Notes: generated from the sequence alone by a model not told the origin. A DNA stretch of 50,243 nucleotides from CAZOKH01 sp964580315 (GCA_964580315.1 CAZOKH010000015.1:1-50243), one strand, 5' to 3'. Shown: positions 38,660 to 48,527, counted from the first letter of the stretch. Numbers and translations are program-made.

Positions 38660-40234
38660 ATGGTTTACACGCAAGGTTTGTGGGTTTTTATCCTTTCTTC
38701 CATCATCCTGGCCGGGTTGATATTCTACAGTTGGCAATTTCGGTATTCGAAGACCGGACAGGCATTTTTGGCTTTAATGGTGTGTGCCTTTGTATGGACA
38801 TTTGGATTCGCCGTTGAAACGGCTGTTGTCGATATCTCTGTGAAACTATGGCTTGTTAAACTGGAGTTTTTGAGTATCACTTTCCTTCCACTGGCGTGGG
38901 TGATGCTGGTGGTGAATTTCAACGGGCAGCCGTTGAGCAAGTGGACATTAAGAGCCCTGGCGGTAATCCCGGTGCTTACCAATGTGGTTATCTGGACCAA
39001 TCCGCTGCACCACTGGTTCATGGGAACCCCATCCCTTCAAACGGCTGAAGCTCCTTTTCCGATTCTTTACCTGGATTATCAGTTCTGGTTTTATTTTATC
39101 CACGCACCGGCGGGATACCTGTACCTTATGGTCGCTGTTATTTTTATGATGCGCCAATTCCGTGAGATGGATGCGGTGTATCGGACCCAGAGCATCCTTC
39201 TAATTGTTGCCATTGTTCTGCCATTAGCTGCCGATATTCTCTACGTGCTGGGCTATTCACCGATAAAACACTACAACTATACCCCGGCAATATTCAGCAT
39301 ATCCGGGATGATCCTTGCCTGGGCGCTGTTTCGCTATCATTTTCTTGACCTGATTCCCCTGGCGCGCGACGCGGTGGTTGAAACAATTAATGACGGTGTG
39401 ATTGTGCTGGATTTGAAAAACCGCATTGTGGATATCAACCCGGCTGCCCGAAAAATTTTAAAAATAACGGATCAGCAATTGGTTGGCTCCGCGGTGCAAA
39501 ATTCGCAGGAGCAAGTCTTTCGCAAGATCAGCGCCCTGTTGAAAACGGCGCCGTCCCAGGTGGATATTGAAATCCAGGATGGTTCAAAGCAGTATTATGA
39601 GGTTTGTATTACCGAAGTGAAAGATAAACAGAATGAACTGCTGGGAAAAGTGATCACCCTGCACGACATCACCGAGAGAACCCTGCTGTTTAAAAAAGTG
39701 GAGATGCTGGCTTTTCAGGATAGCCTGACCGGCATTGACAACCGCCGGCATTTTATTAAGTTGGCGAAAAGGGAAATTTATCGTATGCGGCGTTCGGGGG
39801 GACGACCGGCGGCTGCGGTGATGATTGACCTGGATAATTTCAAGACCATCAATGACACCTACGGCCATGCCTGCGGCGACCAGGTGCTGATTGATTTTTC
39901 GCGGATCATCCAGTCTCACCTGCGCACACTGGATGTATTTGGACGGGTGGGCGGTGAAGAGTTTGCCCTGTTCCTGGTGGATGTTAACCAGGAAGAAGCC
40001 CTGGAAATACTGGAACGGTTGCGTGCTTCTGTTGAAGCTCTCCAGATCCAGGTGGATGGAAAAGACCTGAAAATCACCGCCAGCTTCGGTGTGGTTTCGT
40101 CTGATCAAATTCGTTTGGAAGAACTGGAAATTGAAAAGCTGTTGAACCTGGCAGACCAGGCATTATATCGCGCCAAAGAAAGCGGCCGCAACCGGATTGA
40201 AGTGTGGCAGAACGAGAAACCGGTTGGTGAATAG
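38660..40234 (+). CDS. Membrane diguanylate cyclase (7TM - PAS - GGDEF)
   Basis: 524 residues. Seven helices (about 1-225) match the histidine-kinase N-terminal 7TM sensory region. A PAS domain follows (about 235-345, DGVIVLDLKNRIVDINPAARKIL). The cyclase (about 355-515) shows FQDSLTGIDNRRHF, VMIDLDNFKTINDTYGHACGDQVL and the active-site loop GRVGGEEFALFLVDV. RTLD lies five residues before GGEEF, an intact I-site for product inhibition. It should make cyclic-di-GMP in response to a membrane or extracytoplasmic cue. Its 3' end meets the giant surface-protein gene across a shared terminator. Confidence 0.93.
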   Translation: MVYTQGLWVFILSSIILAGLIFYSWQFRYSKTGQAFLALMVCAFVWTFGFAVETAVVDISVKLWLVKLEFLSITFLPLAWVMLVVNFNGQPLSKWTLRALAVIPVLTNVVIWTNPLHHWFMGTPSLQTAEAPFPILYLDYQFWFYFIHAPAGYLYLMVAVIFMMRQFREMDAVYRTQSILLIVAIVLPLAADILYVLGYSPIKHYNYTPAIFSISGMILAWALFRYHFLDLIPLARDAVVETINDGVIVLDLKNRIVDINPAARKILKITDQQLVGSAVQNSQEQVFRKISALLKTAPSQVDIEIQDGSKQYYEVCITEVKDKQNELLGKVITLHDITERTLLFKKVEMLAFQDSLTGIDNRRHFIKLAKREIYRMRRSGGRPAAAVMIDLDNFKTINDTYGHACGDQVLIDFSRIIQSHLRTLDVFGRVGGEEFALFLVDVNQEEALEILERLRASVEALQIQVDGKDLKITASFGVVSSDQIRLEELEIEKLLNLADQALYRAKESGRNRIEVWQNEKPVGE

Positions 40235-40268
40235 AAAAATGGGCGAATACACAGGTTCGCCCATTTTT
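40235..40268. terminator. Bidirectional intrinsic terminator
   Basis: AAAAATGGGCGAA (40235-40247) and TTCGCCCATTTTT (40256-40268): a perfect 13 bp stem with an 8 nt loop and A/T runs on both sides, serving the diguanylate cyclase (+) and the giant surface-protein gene (-). Confidence 0.9.
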
Positions 40269-40273
40269 GGAAT

Positions 40274-43200
40274 TTACTCATCCTGGATATCCACCAGCAC
40301 GGCGCGCACCACCACCCGCCAGCTATAAGCATCGGTTTCTTCATCATATCCCCGGCAGGTGATCAAAGTCAGCCAGGGCGTTTCTTCATGTGTAATTACG
40401 CCCACATCGTCTGGCGCTGTCCACTGATTGACATATCGCACTTCATAAACATACTTTTTGCCCCAGGCGTGAATGATGACCTGTTTGCCCCAGGTGAGGT
40501 TTTCCAGTTTTTCAAAGGGGCCGGGCCGCCCGTTGGCATCGTAATTATGCGCGGTGAGGGCTGAGTTGCCGTCCCAGGTGGGGAAGGCGGTCTCTTCCAG
40601 GTAACCGACCTGTGACCCCAGCCAGTCCAGGTTCCAGAACCCGTCATCAATAGGCACGCCGACAATGGCTGAATCGACATTCAGATCGGGGATTTCCAGC
40701 CGTAAGTCGCCAATATTGTCATACATCACTGCGTTGTTGTCGTCCAACAGGGTGATTTCACCAGGGGCAAAGCCGGTTTCGGGCAGGCTTTCGGGCCAGT
40801 CTGACCAGGTTCGGGAAGCAATGACCACCCCTTCTTCAGGATCGGCGCCGATCAGCCCATCGCCGTCCAGGTCGGCGCTGATGACCGCCCGGTTGCGAAC
40901 CTGGTGAACGCCGCTTTTCGCTTTCACATCAAAAATGATGGTCAATTCATGTTCGGCGTCTGCGGCTTTCTTTGCGCCCGGGTCGGGACCAACCACGCCT
41001 TCCCAGATGATTCGGCCGCGCGGAAATTCTGTGGTCGGTCCTTCGTAATAGCACAGGCTGGTCTCGGTGATGTCTGAGGTGTCGGTGCAGCTTACCCCCA
41101 GGTTGGTTGACCCTTCGGGGGCATCCAGCGGCACATCATAACCGCTGGGAGCGCCGGTGGAGATGTAAGTTGTGCCCTTGGAAATGGGGTCGCTCATGCT
41201 GGCAGTTGTGTTGACCACATTGGAATTATTGATCAGCACCAGTTTCCAGCGCAGCCGGGGAAGACGGGAATCATTCACGACCTTGGTAACAGAGGGCGGA
41301 TCGAAGAGATAAGGTCCAAAGTCAAACGGTGTGCCGTCATCCGGGTCGTCCGGGTCAAAATCGTCGTGCGAGACGGCGGTCACCGGGTCGCCAACGGGCG
41401 GAGTGCCGCTGGCTTCAGCCGAGTTGTTGAACGGCCCGCCGGTGATGGGAATTACCCTGACCACCATATCGACCGTTCCCTGCTCTTCAAAGGCCAGCGA
41501 ATCGGTTCCGTCCAGCAGGTTCAAATCCAGCACGCCGTCGAAGGCTGGGTTAACCGCCAGGTCATCGCTGGTGAGTGATTCAACGCTAAATGTCGCATCT
41601 TCGGCAGGAAAAGCCGCTGCCAGGTCATCGGTTATCTGAATGCCGGTGAGGGTGACATTACCCAGGTTCCTGACCAATAATTCAAATGTTACCAGCCAGT
41701 TGCCGGGGTTTTCAGGGTCTTCGGTGGGAGTTCCCGATACGCGTTTGCGCAATCCTATGCGGGGAATATCCCCCAGCTCTTGCATGTCATCATCTGTGTC
41801 GGTCACTTCTTCACCCGTGGGCGCCTGGGCGGTTACACTGGCTTCATTGGTGAAGGTTCCCAGGTCAACATCATCCTGGGTGATGGTGTAAGTGGCGGAG
41901 TAAGTGGAATTATCTTCCCCGCCCGGAGCGAGAGAGGTAATCGGAGAACCTTCCAATGTGACGCCCGTGGTGCTGTCGGTAACGGTAACATCGGTGAGGG
42001 TGACATTGCCGATGTTGGTGATGACGAATTCGTAGGTGATGGTATCGCCAGGATCGGCATGATCGTTGGGCGCCACCACGTCCATGTTCAACGTGCCCGT
42101 TTTTTCCAACTGGATGGTTCGATCAGCGCCGAGATCCTGGGTGTCGTCGTCTTCATCGGATACGCTGCCGCCGGCGGGGGTTGTGCCGCTGACGGTGGCG
42201 GTGTTGGTGTAGGTTCCGGCATCGATGTCATCCTGGGTGAGCGGATAGGAGCCGGAGAAGGTGTGGTTGTCGCTGGCGCCGGGTGCCAGCGTGGCAATGG
42301 GGCCGCCGGTGATGGTGATGCCGCCCACGGTGTCGTCCAGGGTGATGTCAGTCAACGTGACGTTGCCGGTGTTGGTGACGGTGAACACATAATCGATGGT
42401 TTCACCGGCATCCACCCGGCCGTTGGAACCCACGTCAATAGAGCCGGTTTTGAGCAATTCAATGGATGGAGCAGGTTCCATGCTTTGCGAATCATCATCT
42501 GAATCGGTTACTTCTGCTCCTTTGGGGGTTGTGCCGGTGACGGTGGCGGTATTGGTGAAGCTGCCGCTGTCCACATCATCCTGGGTGAGGGTGTAGCTGC
42601 CGGTGAAGGTATCACCGTCGCTTTCGCCGGGATCCAGTGAAATGGGGCCGCCGGTGAAGCTGACGCCGGGGATGATGTCGTCAATGGTGATATCCGACAG
42701 GGTGACATTGCCGGTGTTTTCAACTGTGAAGGCGTAGGTAACCTGGTCGCCGGCGTCAGCCTGGCTGTTGGCGCCCAGGTCGAGCGTGCCCGCTTTAATC
42801 AGACTGATGGACGGCACAGGGGGTAAATCCTGCGTGTCGTCATCTGTATCGGTGACGTTGTCACCGGTGGGCGGAGTGGCGGTGACGTTGGCGGTGTTGG
42901 TGAATGTGCCTGCGTCCACATCTGCCTGGGTCAGGGTATAGGTTCCTGTGTAGGTGTCGTCATCCGTGGCGCCGGGCGCCAGGCTGGCAATGGGCGAGCC
43001 GGTGAGGGTGATGCCGCCCACCGTGTCGCTTATGGTCACGTTGGTCAGCGTGACGTTGCCGGTGTTGGTAACGGAAAACGTGTAGTTGATTTTATCGCCG
43101 GCATTGGCAATGCCATCGGGATCGACCACATCCAGATCAAGCGCGCCGGTTTTGGCCAATTCAACAGATGGGGCAGCCGTCAGGGTTTGTGTGTCGTCAT

Positions 43201-46200
43201 CGGTGTCGCTGACGGATGAGCCCACCGGCGGTGTGCCCACGGCCGAGGCAATGTTGGCAAACGTGCCGGCGTCAATATCTTCCTGCGTCAGGCTGTAACT
43301 GCCGGTAAATGTTGTGTTGTCTGCTTCACCGGATGCCAGGCTGGTAATCGGGTCGCCTGTAATGCTGACCCCGCCAACAATGTCGATCAGGTAAATATTT
43401 TCAAGGGTGACTTCGCCGCTGTTGGTGACGGTGAAGGCGTAGCTGATGGTGTCGCCGGCGTCAGCCCGCCCATTGGCGCCCGGGTTAAGGGTGCCAACTT
43501 TTTCCAACTGGATGGTGGGCGTCCTGGACACCACTTCAGCCGTGCCGCTGACGGGGTCGGTCTGATCGCTGTAGGCATAGGCGGTGTTGGAATAGCCCCC
43601 GGCGGTCAGGTCTTCAGCCGTGATGTCGTGATAGGCTGCACAGGATAAGATTTGCCCGGTGGTAAGCGTGGCGGGCTGGGCGGGGGTGCAGGTTCCCAGG
43701 GTGACGCCTACGCCCGGGTCGGTGATGGTGACGCCGGTGAGGGTCTGATCGCCGCCATTGACGGCTGAAATGTCATAGGTGACGCGCTTGCCGACCGTGT
43801 TATACGGCCCGGTGGAGGTGATTTGCTTGAAGATTTGCAAGCGCGCATTTTGTTTGATGGGAACGGTTACCGTATCGCTGACCGGTGGGTCGGTTTCGGT
43901 GCTGTCGGCATAGGCGGTGTTGCTGAAAGAGCCGGCATTCACATCTGCCTGCACGACCACATGGCTGGCTGCACAAACCATGCTTTCGCCCGATGCCAGT
44001 GCGGCGGGCTGAGCCGGGGTGCAGGCGCCCAGCGTGACGCCCGTACCGGGGTCAGTGACGCTGACGTTGGTTAAAGCGCCCGAACCAATGTTGGTAACCG
44101 TGATGGAATAGTTGAGCGTGTTACCCAGTTCATACGGTCCGCTGGTGGTAATCACCTTGCTGATATTCAGGGCATAGGTCTGATCAATGGGCACTGTGAC
44201 GGTATCAGTGACTTCATCTGTTTCGGTGCTGTCAGCGGTGGCAATGTTGGTGTACGATCCGGCGGTGACATCATCTGCGGTGACGGTGTAGGCGGCGGTG
44301 CAGGTCATGGCTGCGCCGGGCGCCAGGGTCGAATTCAGCGCCGGGGTGCAAGCGCTGACCGAGCCGCCGGAATCGGCAATGGTGACGTTGGTCAATTCCA
44401 CGTCGCCGGTATTGGTGGCAACCAGCGAGTAAGCCAGAGTATCGCCAAGGGTATAAGGCGGTGGGGAGGAATGAACAGTATCCAGTGATTTGGATAGCTG
44501 TAAGTCAGGCGTGGCGTTGATGTTCAGGGTATCTGTTGCTGGTTCAGTGTTGGTGGCGCCTTCTGCGGTGGTCAGGTTGTTCTTGTTGATGGTGTTGGTA
44601 TAGAAGCCGGGCGCTGAACCGACAATAGGAACAACGATATCGCAGGTGGTGTCAGGTCCGGCGATGATATCACCGTCAATCAGCCGAATTTGACCGGTTC
44701 CAGCGGCGGCTTGCAGTGTGCCACCGCAAGCATTGGTTGATGCAGGTGAATCATCAATGAGCAGTCCGGCTGGCAAATTGTCGGTAAAGTTCATGTTGGA
44801 CAGGGAAATGTTGCCGGTGTTTTTGATGCGGATGGTGAGCAGCGATGTTTCACCGGCCACCACTTCATCGGGGGTGAAAAATTTGGAAATACTGACGCCC
44901 GGCAGGTTGGTGAGAGACGCCTGGGCGGCCTGGGTGTTGCTGACGCCGTTGAAGGTGGTCACTCCACCGGCGGGGATGGTGTTGGTGCGGTTGCCGTGCA
45001 CATTCATGGTTACATTCAGGGTGATGGTGCAGCGCTTGTTGGCTCCCAGCGTGCCGCCGCTAAAGGTAAAAGAATTGGAATCTGGGACGGCGGTAAGCGT
45101 GCCGCCGCAGGTGCCCACCGAGGGATTGGGCGGGTTGGCAACATACATGCCGGCTGGCATGGTGTCTGTAAAAGTTAATCCAGACAATACAGCATTGTTT
45201 GGATTAATCAACTGGATGCTCATGGTTGATGAGGATCCGCCAAACACGGTCAGGGGATTGAAACCCTTCACCACGCTCAAGCTGAGCGTGTTAATGTTCA
45301 ATTTGGCTTTGGCATCAGCTTCCGGTCGGATGGTTCCCACACCGGCCAGGGTGGCGCTGACGTTGGCGCGGGCAAGCGTGTTTTCCAAGGATGCCGGTAA
45401 CGGGCTGATGGAGCCAGATGCTTTCACATCCACACTCAGGGTGCAAATGCCCGGCACGCCGCCAACCTGGGCGGGAATGGTGCCGCCGCTCAGCCCGATG
45501 GTCTGGCTGCCAGCCGCGGCGTTGGGTGTGCCCCCGCAGGTAGAGACCGCGTTGGGGGTGGGGGCAATGGTGATGTTCGTTCCGCCCATGGTTGACAAAT
45601 AATCGGTCAGAGAAACACTGGTCAGTGGAGAAGGGCTGGTGTTCGAGAGGGTGATGGTGAGGGTTGATTGTCCGTTTACGGCAATGGTGTCTGGATAGAA
45701 AGCTTTGCTGATGGTCAGATTGGTGACGGTCAACTGGCGTGAAAAATCGCTTGCGGTGGTCTGGCCTTGCGCATTGGTGATGTCTGAAGCATAAATGGTG
45801 TTGGTGTGTGTACCGGTTATATTACTGGTGACGTACACGTCAATGGTGCAGGTGGCGCCTTTGGCAAGACTTCCACCGTTGAGGGTGATTACATTCTCAC
45901 CGGTATTGGCTGTCAGGGTGCCGCCGCAAGAATTGTAAGCTGCGGTTGAATTGGTGATGACCATGTTGGCTGCGGAAAGATCATCGCTGAAACCCAGATT
46001 GGTTAAATCCTGGTCGGCGGGAGCGGTTAATTGAATGCGCAGGCGGGTATTGTTTCCGGCCACAATAATGGAAGGTGTGAAGGTTTTGCTGCCTTTCATC
46101 CCTTTTCCGGTGGGGTAAACATCTATTGTTTTGGAAGCAGGGTCCAGGTTGGTGGGGCCTTCAACCGTGACAATTGAATTTGCCAGAATCTGGTTGGTGT

Positions 46201-48328
46201 AACTGCCGGCGGTAGCCGCGGTGACATCAATGGAGAACGAACAGGTGCCGGGTGTGACCACCGTGCCCGGCGGGATGACCGCCCCGGTTGCATCAGCGCC
46301 GGTTAATGTGAGCGAGGCTGGCGATTCAACGGCGCTTACCACGCCGTTGGCGCAGGTGGTCGATTCGGTGCCGACGATGGGGGTCAATCCGCCAAAATGG
46401 TCATCGGTGAGGCTGGTAACATGCAGCGCAGCGCTGGTGCGATTTTGCAGGGTGATGGTCAGGCGGGTAGTGCCGCCCTGCTGGATGGAGCCTGGTGAAA
46501 AGGTTTTGACAATGCCAATGCTCAGGGCAGAAATATTCAAGGTGGCGTCATTGCTGGGCAGTACGTTGGTGAAACCGGGCTGGTCTGAAGTGAGTGCGCC
46601 GGCCGGGATGGAGTTGACATGCGCGGCGGTGAGAGCCGAATCGGGCGTGGTGACGCTGACGGTGATGGTGCAGCTTCCCGGCGTTGCCACCGTGCCCGCC
46701 GGGATGGTTCCATTGGTCAACTGAACAGTGTCATTGGTACGCCCGGTGCTGGTGATGGAAACCGTGGCCGGAGAACCGGCTGTGGAGCAGGTGGTGGCAG
46801 ATGAACCATCCACCAGTTCCAGCACGCTGCCGGGCATCACATCGGCAATGGCAACCCCGGTGTGATCCACATCCGTAGGGTTGCGCAGGGTGATGGTGAG
46901 CGTGCTGACCTGACCGGCTTGAATGGCAGTGGGTGAGAAGGCTTTGGCAATGCTCACTGCCTGGACATGCAGGTCGGCTTCGGCCAGGCTGGCATTGGTG
47001 ACGCCCTGCCTGGTGTTGATGGCGTTTGCCGGAATGGTGTTGGTGTACTCTCCCTGGGTCAGGGATGTAACATAGACCTGCACTGAACAGGTGGTGTCGG
47101 GAGCAATTTCGGCGTTTGAAAGGGATAAGGTGTTTTCTCCCGGGTTGGCCGTAAGGGTTGCCGAAGTGCCGCAATTGGTTAACACCGGCGTCACGCTGCT
47201 GGCGAGTACAACATTATTGGGAGCCGGGTCGTTTAGAACATCGGTTAACGATAATTCGGAGAGTGTGTGGGTTAAATCGTTGTTTTTAATATTGATGGTT
47301 AAGCGGCTGGATTGACCGACCCAGATGGTGTTGGGGGCAAAAGCTTTGGTGATCGAAGGCGCCGTGATTTCATCTACGTTCAGGGTGGCGCTGGCAGGGT
47401 CAGTGTTGCTGACCGTGCCGCCTCCGCCGCTGGCGCTTAGATTGCCTCCATTAATGGTGTTGATCAAATTACCCGGCGTGGTTGAGGTGACGTCGATTTC
47501 AACCGTGCAAATGCCGTTATCTGACCCCACTTTGGCGGGAACTGTGGCGCCGCTTAAAGACAATGTTGTATCACCGGCAACGGCTGTGACGGTTGGCGTA
47601 TCACCGCAATCGTTGGTGCTGATGTTGGGCGGGTTTGCAATGCGGATGCCGGGCTGTATGCCGATCAGGTTGTCTGTCCACGAGGCGTTTTCGAGGATGA
47701 AGGTGTTGGGATTGTAAATGGACACAATCAATCGTGATGTGTCGCCGGGTGAAATACTGATGGGGTCAAATCGTTTGTTGATTTCAGCATTGAAATCAAA
47801 AGATGCCACATTGAGGACGGCGCTGGCCGGGTTGAGGTTGCTCCACAATTCGCTGTTGCCGCTGGCGGTTACAGCGCCGGCGGTGATATCGTTGGTGTAA
47901 TTTCCGGGATCTGTGCCGCTGAAAACCACGTTGAGGGCAACATTACACGTGCCGTCAGATGTACCATTATTGGCTGCAACTGCGCCGTCGTCTAATGTGA
48001 TGGTGGTTTCACCGGCATTGGCGGTCAACGTGCCGCCGCAGGTTGATGTGGCGTTGGGCGGGTCTGCTATGCTGAGACCGGCGGGCAGTTCGTCAATCCA
48101 GTCCACCCCGGTCAATTCAAAGCTGTTGGCGTTATTCAACGTAATTTTTAAACGGGTGATACCCTCGCGCGCAATGGTGGCAGGTGTAAAGGATTTTTGA
48201 ACTTCAAGGGTGTCGGTGGGGGTTGGGGTTTGAGCCTGCACAACGGGTGTGAGCGCCGGGTTGAACAGGTTTGTAAGGACTATGGCGATGAGGAAAAAAC
48301 GGATAAACGGGTGTGGTGATTGATGCAC
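40274..48328 (-). CDS. Giant secreted multi-Ig/DUF11 protein with LPETG and a fused C-terminal sortase domain
   Basis: 2,684 residues from GTG 48328 (TTGGAG 6 nt upstream), preferred over in-frame ATG 48358, which has no ribosome site. The signal peptide ends near VVQA. Nine modules of about 130-150 residues (KAFSP...TLTITL...TDxLPAG...TCGGTL...YTNTI) run from 48.2 to 44.5 kb. About ten DUF11-type modules of about 115 residues (GDTITYxFTVTNTGNVTLTxVTxxDxxxG) run from 44.5 to 41.0 kb. LPETG (40772-40786) is followed directly by a sortase: His in SALTAHNYDANG, Cys in LTLITCRGYD, Arg in SWRVVVRA. No membrane helix follows LPETG. It may anchor or cross-link itself or its neighbours at the cell surface. 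A short UTR hairpin precedes it. Confidence 0.88.
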   Translation of the reverse strand: MHQSPHPFIRFFLIAIVLTNLFNPALTPVVQAQTPTPTDTLEVQKSFTPATIAREGITRLKITLNNANSFELTGVDWIDELPAGLSIADPPNATSTCGGTLTANAGETTITLDDGAVAANNGTSDGTCNVALNVVFSGTDPGNYTNDITAGAVTASGNSELWSNLNPASAVLNVASFDFNAEINKRFDPISISPGDTSRLIVSIYNPNTFILENASWTDNLIGIQPGIRIANPPNISTNDCGDTPTVTAVAGDTTLSLSGATVPAKVGSDNGICTVEIDVTSTTPGNLINTINGGNLSASGGGGTVSNTDPASATLNVDEITAPSITKAFAPNTIWVGQSSRLTINIKNNDLTHTLSELSLTDVLNDPAPNNVVLASSVTPVLTNCGTSATLTANPGENTLSLSNAEIAPDTTCSVQVYVTSLTQGEYTNTIPANAINTRQGVTNASLAEADLHVQAVSIAKAFSPTAIQAGQVSTLTITLRNPTDVDHTGVAIADVMPGSVLELVDGSSATTCSTAGSPATVSITSTGRTNDTVQLTNGTIPAGTVATPGSCTITVSVTTPDSALTAAHVNSIPAGALTSDQPGFTNVLPSNDATLNISALSIGIVKTFSPGSIQQGGTTRLTITLQNRTSAALHVTSLTDDHFGGLTPIVGTESTTCANGVVSAVESPASLTLTGADATGAVIPPGTVVTPGTCSFSIDVTAATAGSYTNQILANSIVTVEGPTNLDPASKTIDVYPTGKGMKGSKTFTPSIIVAGNNTRLRIQLTAPADQDLTNLGFSDDLSAANMVITNSTAAYNSCGGTLTANTGENVITLNGGSLAKGATCTIDVYVTSNITGTHTNTIYASDITNAQGQTTASDFSRQLTVTNLTISKAFYPDTIAVNGQSTLTITLSNTSPSPLTSVSLTDYLSTMGGTNITIAPTPNAVSTCGGTPNAAAGSQTIGLSGGTIPAQVGGVPGICTLSVDVKASGSISPLPASLENTLARANVSATLAGVGTIRPEADAKAKLNINTLSLSVVKGFNPLTVFGGSSSTMSIQLINPNNAVLSGLTFTDTMPAGMYVANPPNPSVGTCGGTLTAVPDSNSFTFSGGTLGANKRCTITLNVTMNVHGNRTNTIPAGGVTTFNGVSNTQAAQASLTNLPGVSISKFFTPDEVVAGETSLLTIRIKNTGNISLSNMNFTDNLPAGLLIDDSPASTNACGGTLQAAAGTGQIRLIDGDIIAGPDTTCDIVVPIVGSAPGFYTNTINKNNLTTAEGATNTEPATDTLNINATPDLQLSKSLDTVHSSPPPYTLGDTLAYSLVATNTGDVELTNVTIADSGGSVSACTPALNSTLAPGAAMTCTAAYTVTADDVTAGSYTNIATADSTETDEVTDTVTVPIDQTYALNISKVITTSGPYELGNTLNYSITVTNIGSGALTNVSVTDPGTGVTLGACTPAQPAALASGESMVCAASHVVVQADVNAGSFSNTAYADSTETDPPVSDTVTVPIKQNARLQIFKQITSTGPYNTVGKRVTYDISAVNGGDQTLTGVTITDPGVGVTLGTCTPAQPATLTTGQILSCAAYHDITAEDLTAGGYSNTAYAYSDQTDPVSGTAEVVSRTPTIQLEKVGTLNPGANGRADAGDTISYAFTVTNSGEVTLENIYLIDIVGGVSITGDPITSLASGEADNTTFTGSYSLTQEDIDAGTFANIASAVGTPPVGSSVSDTDDDTQTLTAAPSVELAKTGALDLDVVDPDGIANAGDKINYTFSVTNTGNVTLTNVTISDTVGGITLTGSPIASLAPGATDDDTYTGTYTLTQADVDAGTFTNTANVTATPPTGDNVTDTDDDTQDLPPVPSISLIKAGTLDLGANSQADAGDQVTYAFTVENTGNVTLSDITIDDIIPGVSFTGGPISLDPGESDGDTFTGSYTLTQDDVDSGSFTNTATVTGTTPKGAEVTDSDDDSQSMEPAPSIELLKTGSIDVGSNGRVDAGETIDYVFTVTNTGNVTLTDITLDDTVGGITITGGPIATLAPGASDNHTFSGSYPLTQDDIDAGTYTNTATVSGTTPAGGSVSDEDDDTQDLGADRTIQLEKTGTLNMDVVAPNDHADPGDTITYEFVITNIGNVTLTDVTVTDSTTGVTLEGSPITSLAPGGEDNSTYSATYTITQDDVDLGTFTNEASVTAQAPTGEEVTDTDDDMQELGDIPRIGLRKRVSGTPTEDPENPGNWLVTFELLVRNLGNVTLTGIQITDDLAAAFPAEDATFSVESLTSDDLAVNPAFDGVLDLNLLDGTDSLAFEEQGTVDMVVRVIPITGGPFNNSAEASGTPPVGDPVTAVSHDDFDPDDPDDGTPFDFGPYLFDPPSVTKVVNDSRLPRLRWKLVLINNSNVVNTTASMSDPISKGTTYISTGAPSGYDVPLDAPEGSTNLGVSCTDTSDITETSLCYYEGPTTEFPRGRIIWEGVVGPDPGAKKAADAEHELTIIFDVKAKSGVHQVRNRAVISADLDGDGLIGADPEEGVVIASRTWSDWPESLPETGFAPGEITLLDDNNAVMYDNIGDLRLEIPDLNVDSAIVGVPIDDGFWNLDWLGSQVGYLEETAFPTWDGNSALTAHNYDANGRPGPFEKLENLTWGKQVIIHAWGKKYVYEVRYVNQWTAPDDVGVITHEETPWLTLITCRGYDEETDAYSWRVVVRAVLVDIQDE
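40277..40786 (-). other. LPETG motif and in-cis sortase domain of the giant protein
   Basis: The last 170 residues begin with LPETGFAPGE. The sortase core starts LRLEIPDLNVDSAIVGVPID, with catalytic His 80, Cys 144 and Arg 157 of this segment. The TLxTC-type context (LTLITCRGY) and RVVVRA strand match sortases. The hydrophobic helix and basic tail of a normal cell-wall sorting signal are absent. Confidence 0.85.
41250..44520 (-). repeat. Tandem DUF11-module repeats at DNA level
   Basis: Units of about 343-363 bp recur; the phrase gtgacgttgccggtgttggt and close variants appear near 41995, 42354, 42700, 43043 and 43405. The five central modules are most alike, suggesting recent internal expansion, while the outer ones are degenerate. 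Confidence 0.75.
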
Positions 48329-48364
48329 TGTGGTCTCCAAAATAAGAGATAAAGACATCCATAT

Positions 48365-48410
48365 AAAAAAAGCGATCTAAATGATCGAAAGAGAAATCAA
48401 GATCGCTTTT
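48365..48410 (-). promoter_or_regulatory. Terminator-like hairpin in the leader of the giant surface-protein gene
   Basis: On the minus strand AAAAGCGATCT pairs perfectly with AGATCGCTTTT (11 bp; 48400-48410 and 48368-48378), 21 nt loop, then T-run (seven T, 48365-48371). It lies after the predicted start of transcription and before GTG 48328, so it should attenuate the gene unless relieved. Confidence 0.65.
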
Positions 48411-48429
48411 GTATTTCCCTACACGGAAT

Positions 48430-48438
48430 AGTATAACA
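48430..48438 (-). promoter_or_regulatory. Extended -10 promoter of the giant surface-protein gene
   Basis: TGT-TATACT on the minus strand (48438-48430) is an extended -10 element; the -35 region is poor (TTGTCT at 20 bp). The start is predicted near 48423, giving a 95 nt leader that contains the terminator-like hairpin. Confidence 0.5.
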
Positions 48439-48527
48439 AAAAAATAACATAATTGAGACAATATTTAACCGAATTTACAAAGATTTTGGACGCCGATTTT
48501 TTGATGAATTGTGATGAAGCGTAAATG

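Noticed and set aside
41250..48200. Repetitive block that could be taken for a CRISPR array or minisatellite
   Set aside because: The repeats are in one long open frame, spaced about 115-150 codons, and translate into DUF11/Ig-like modules.
48330..48358. ATG 48358 as the start of the giant surface protein
   Set aside because: It lies directly after the T-run of a hairpin with no Shine-Dalgarno; GTG 48328 has TTGGAG at 6 nt and gives a better signal peptide. The ATG remains a possible alternative.
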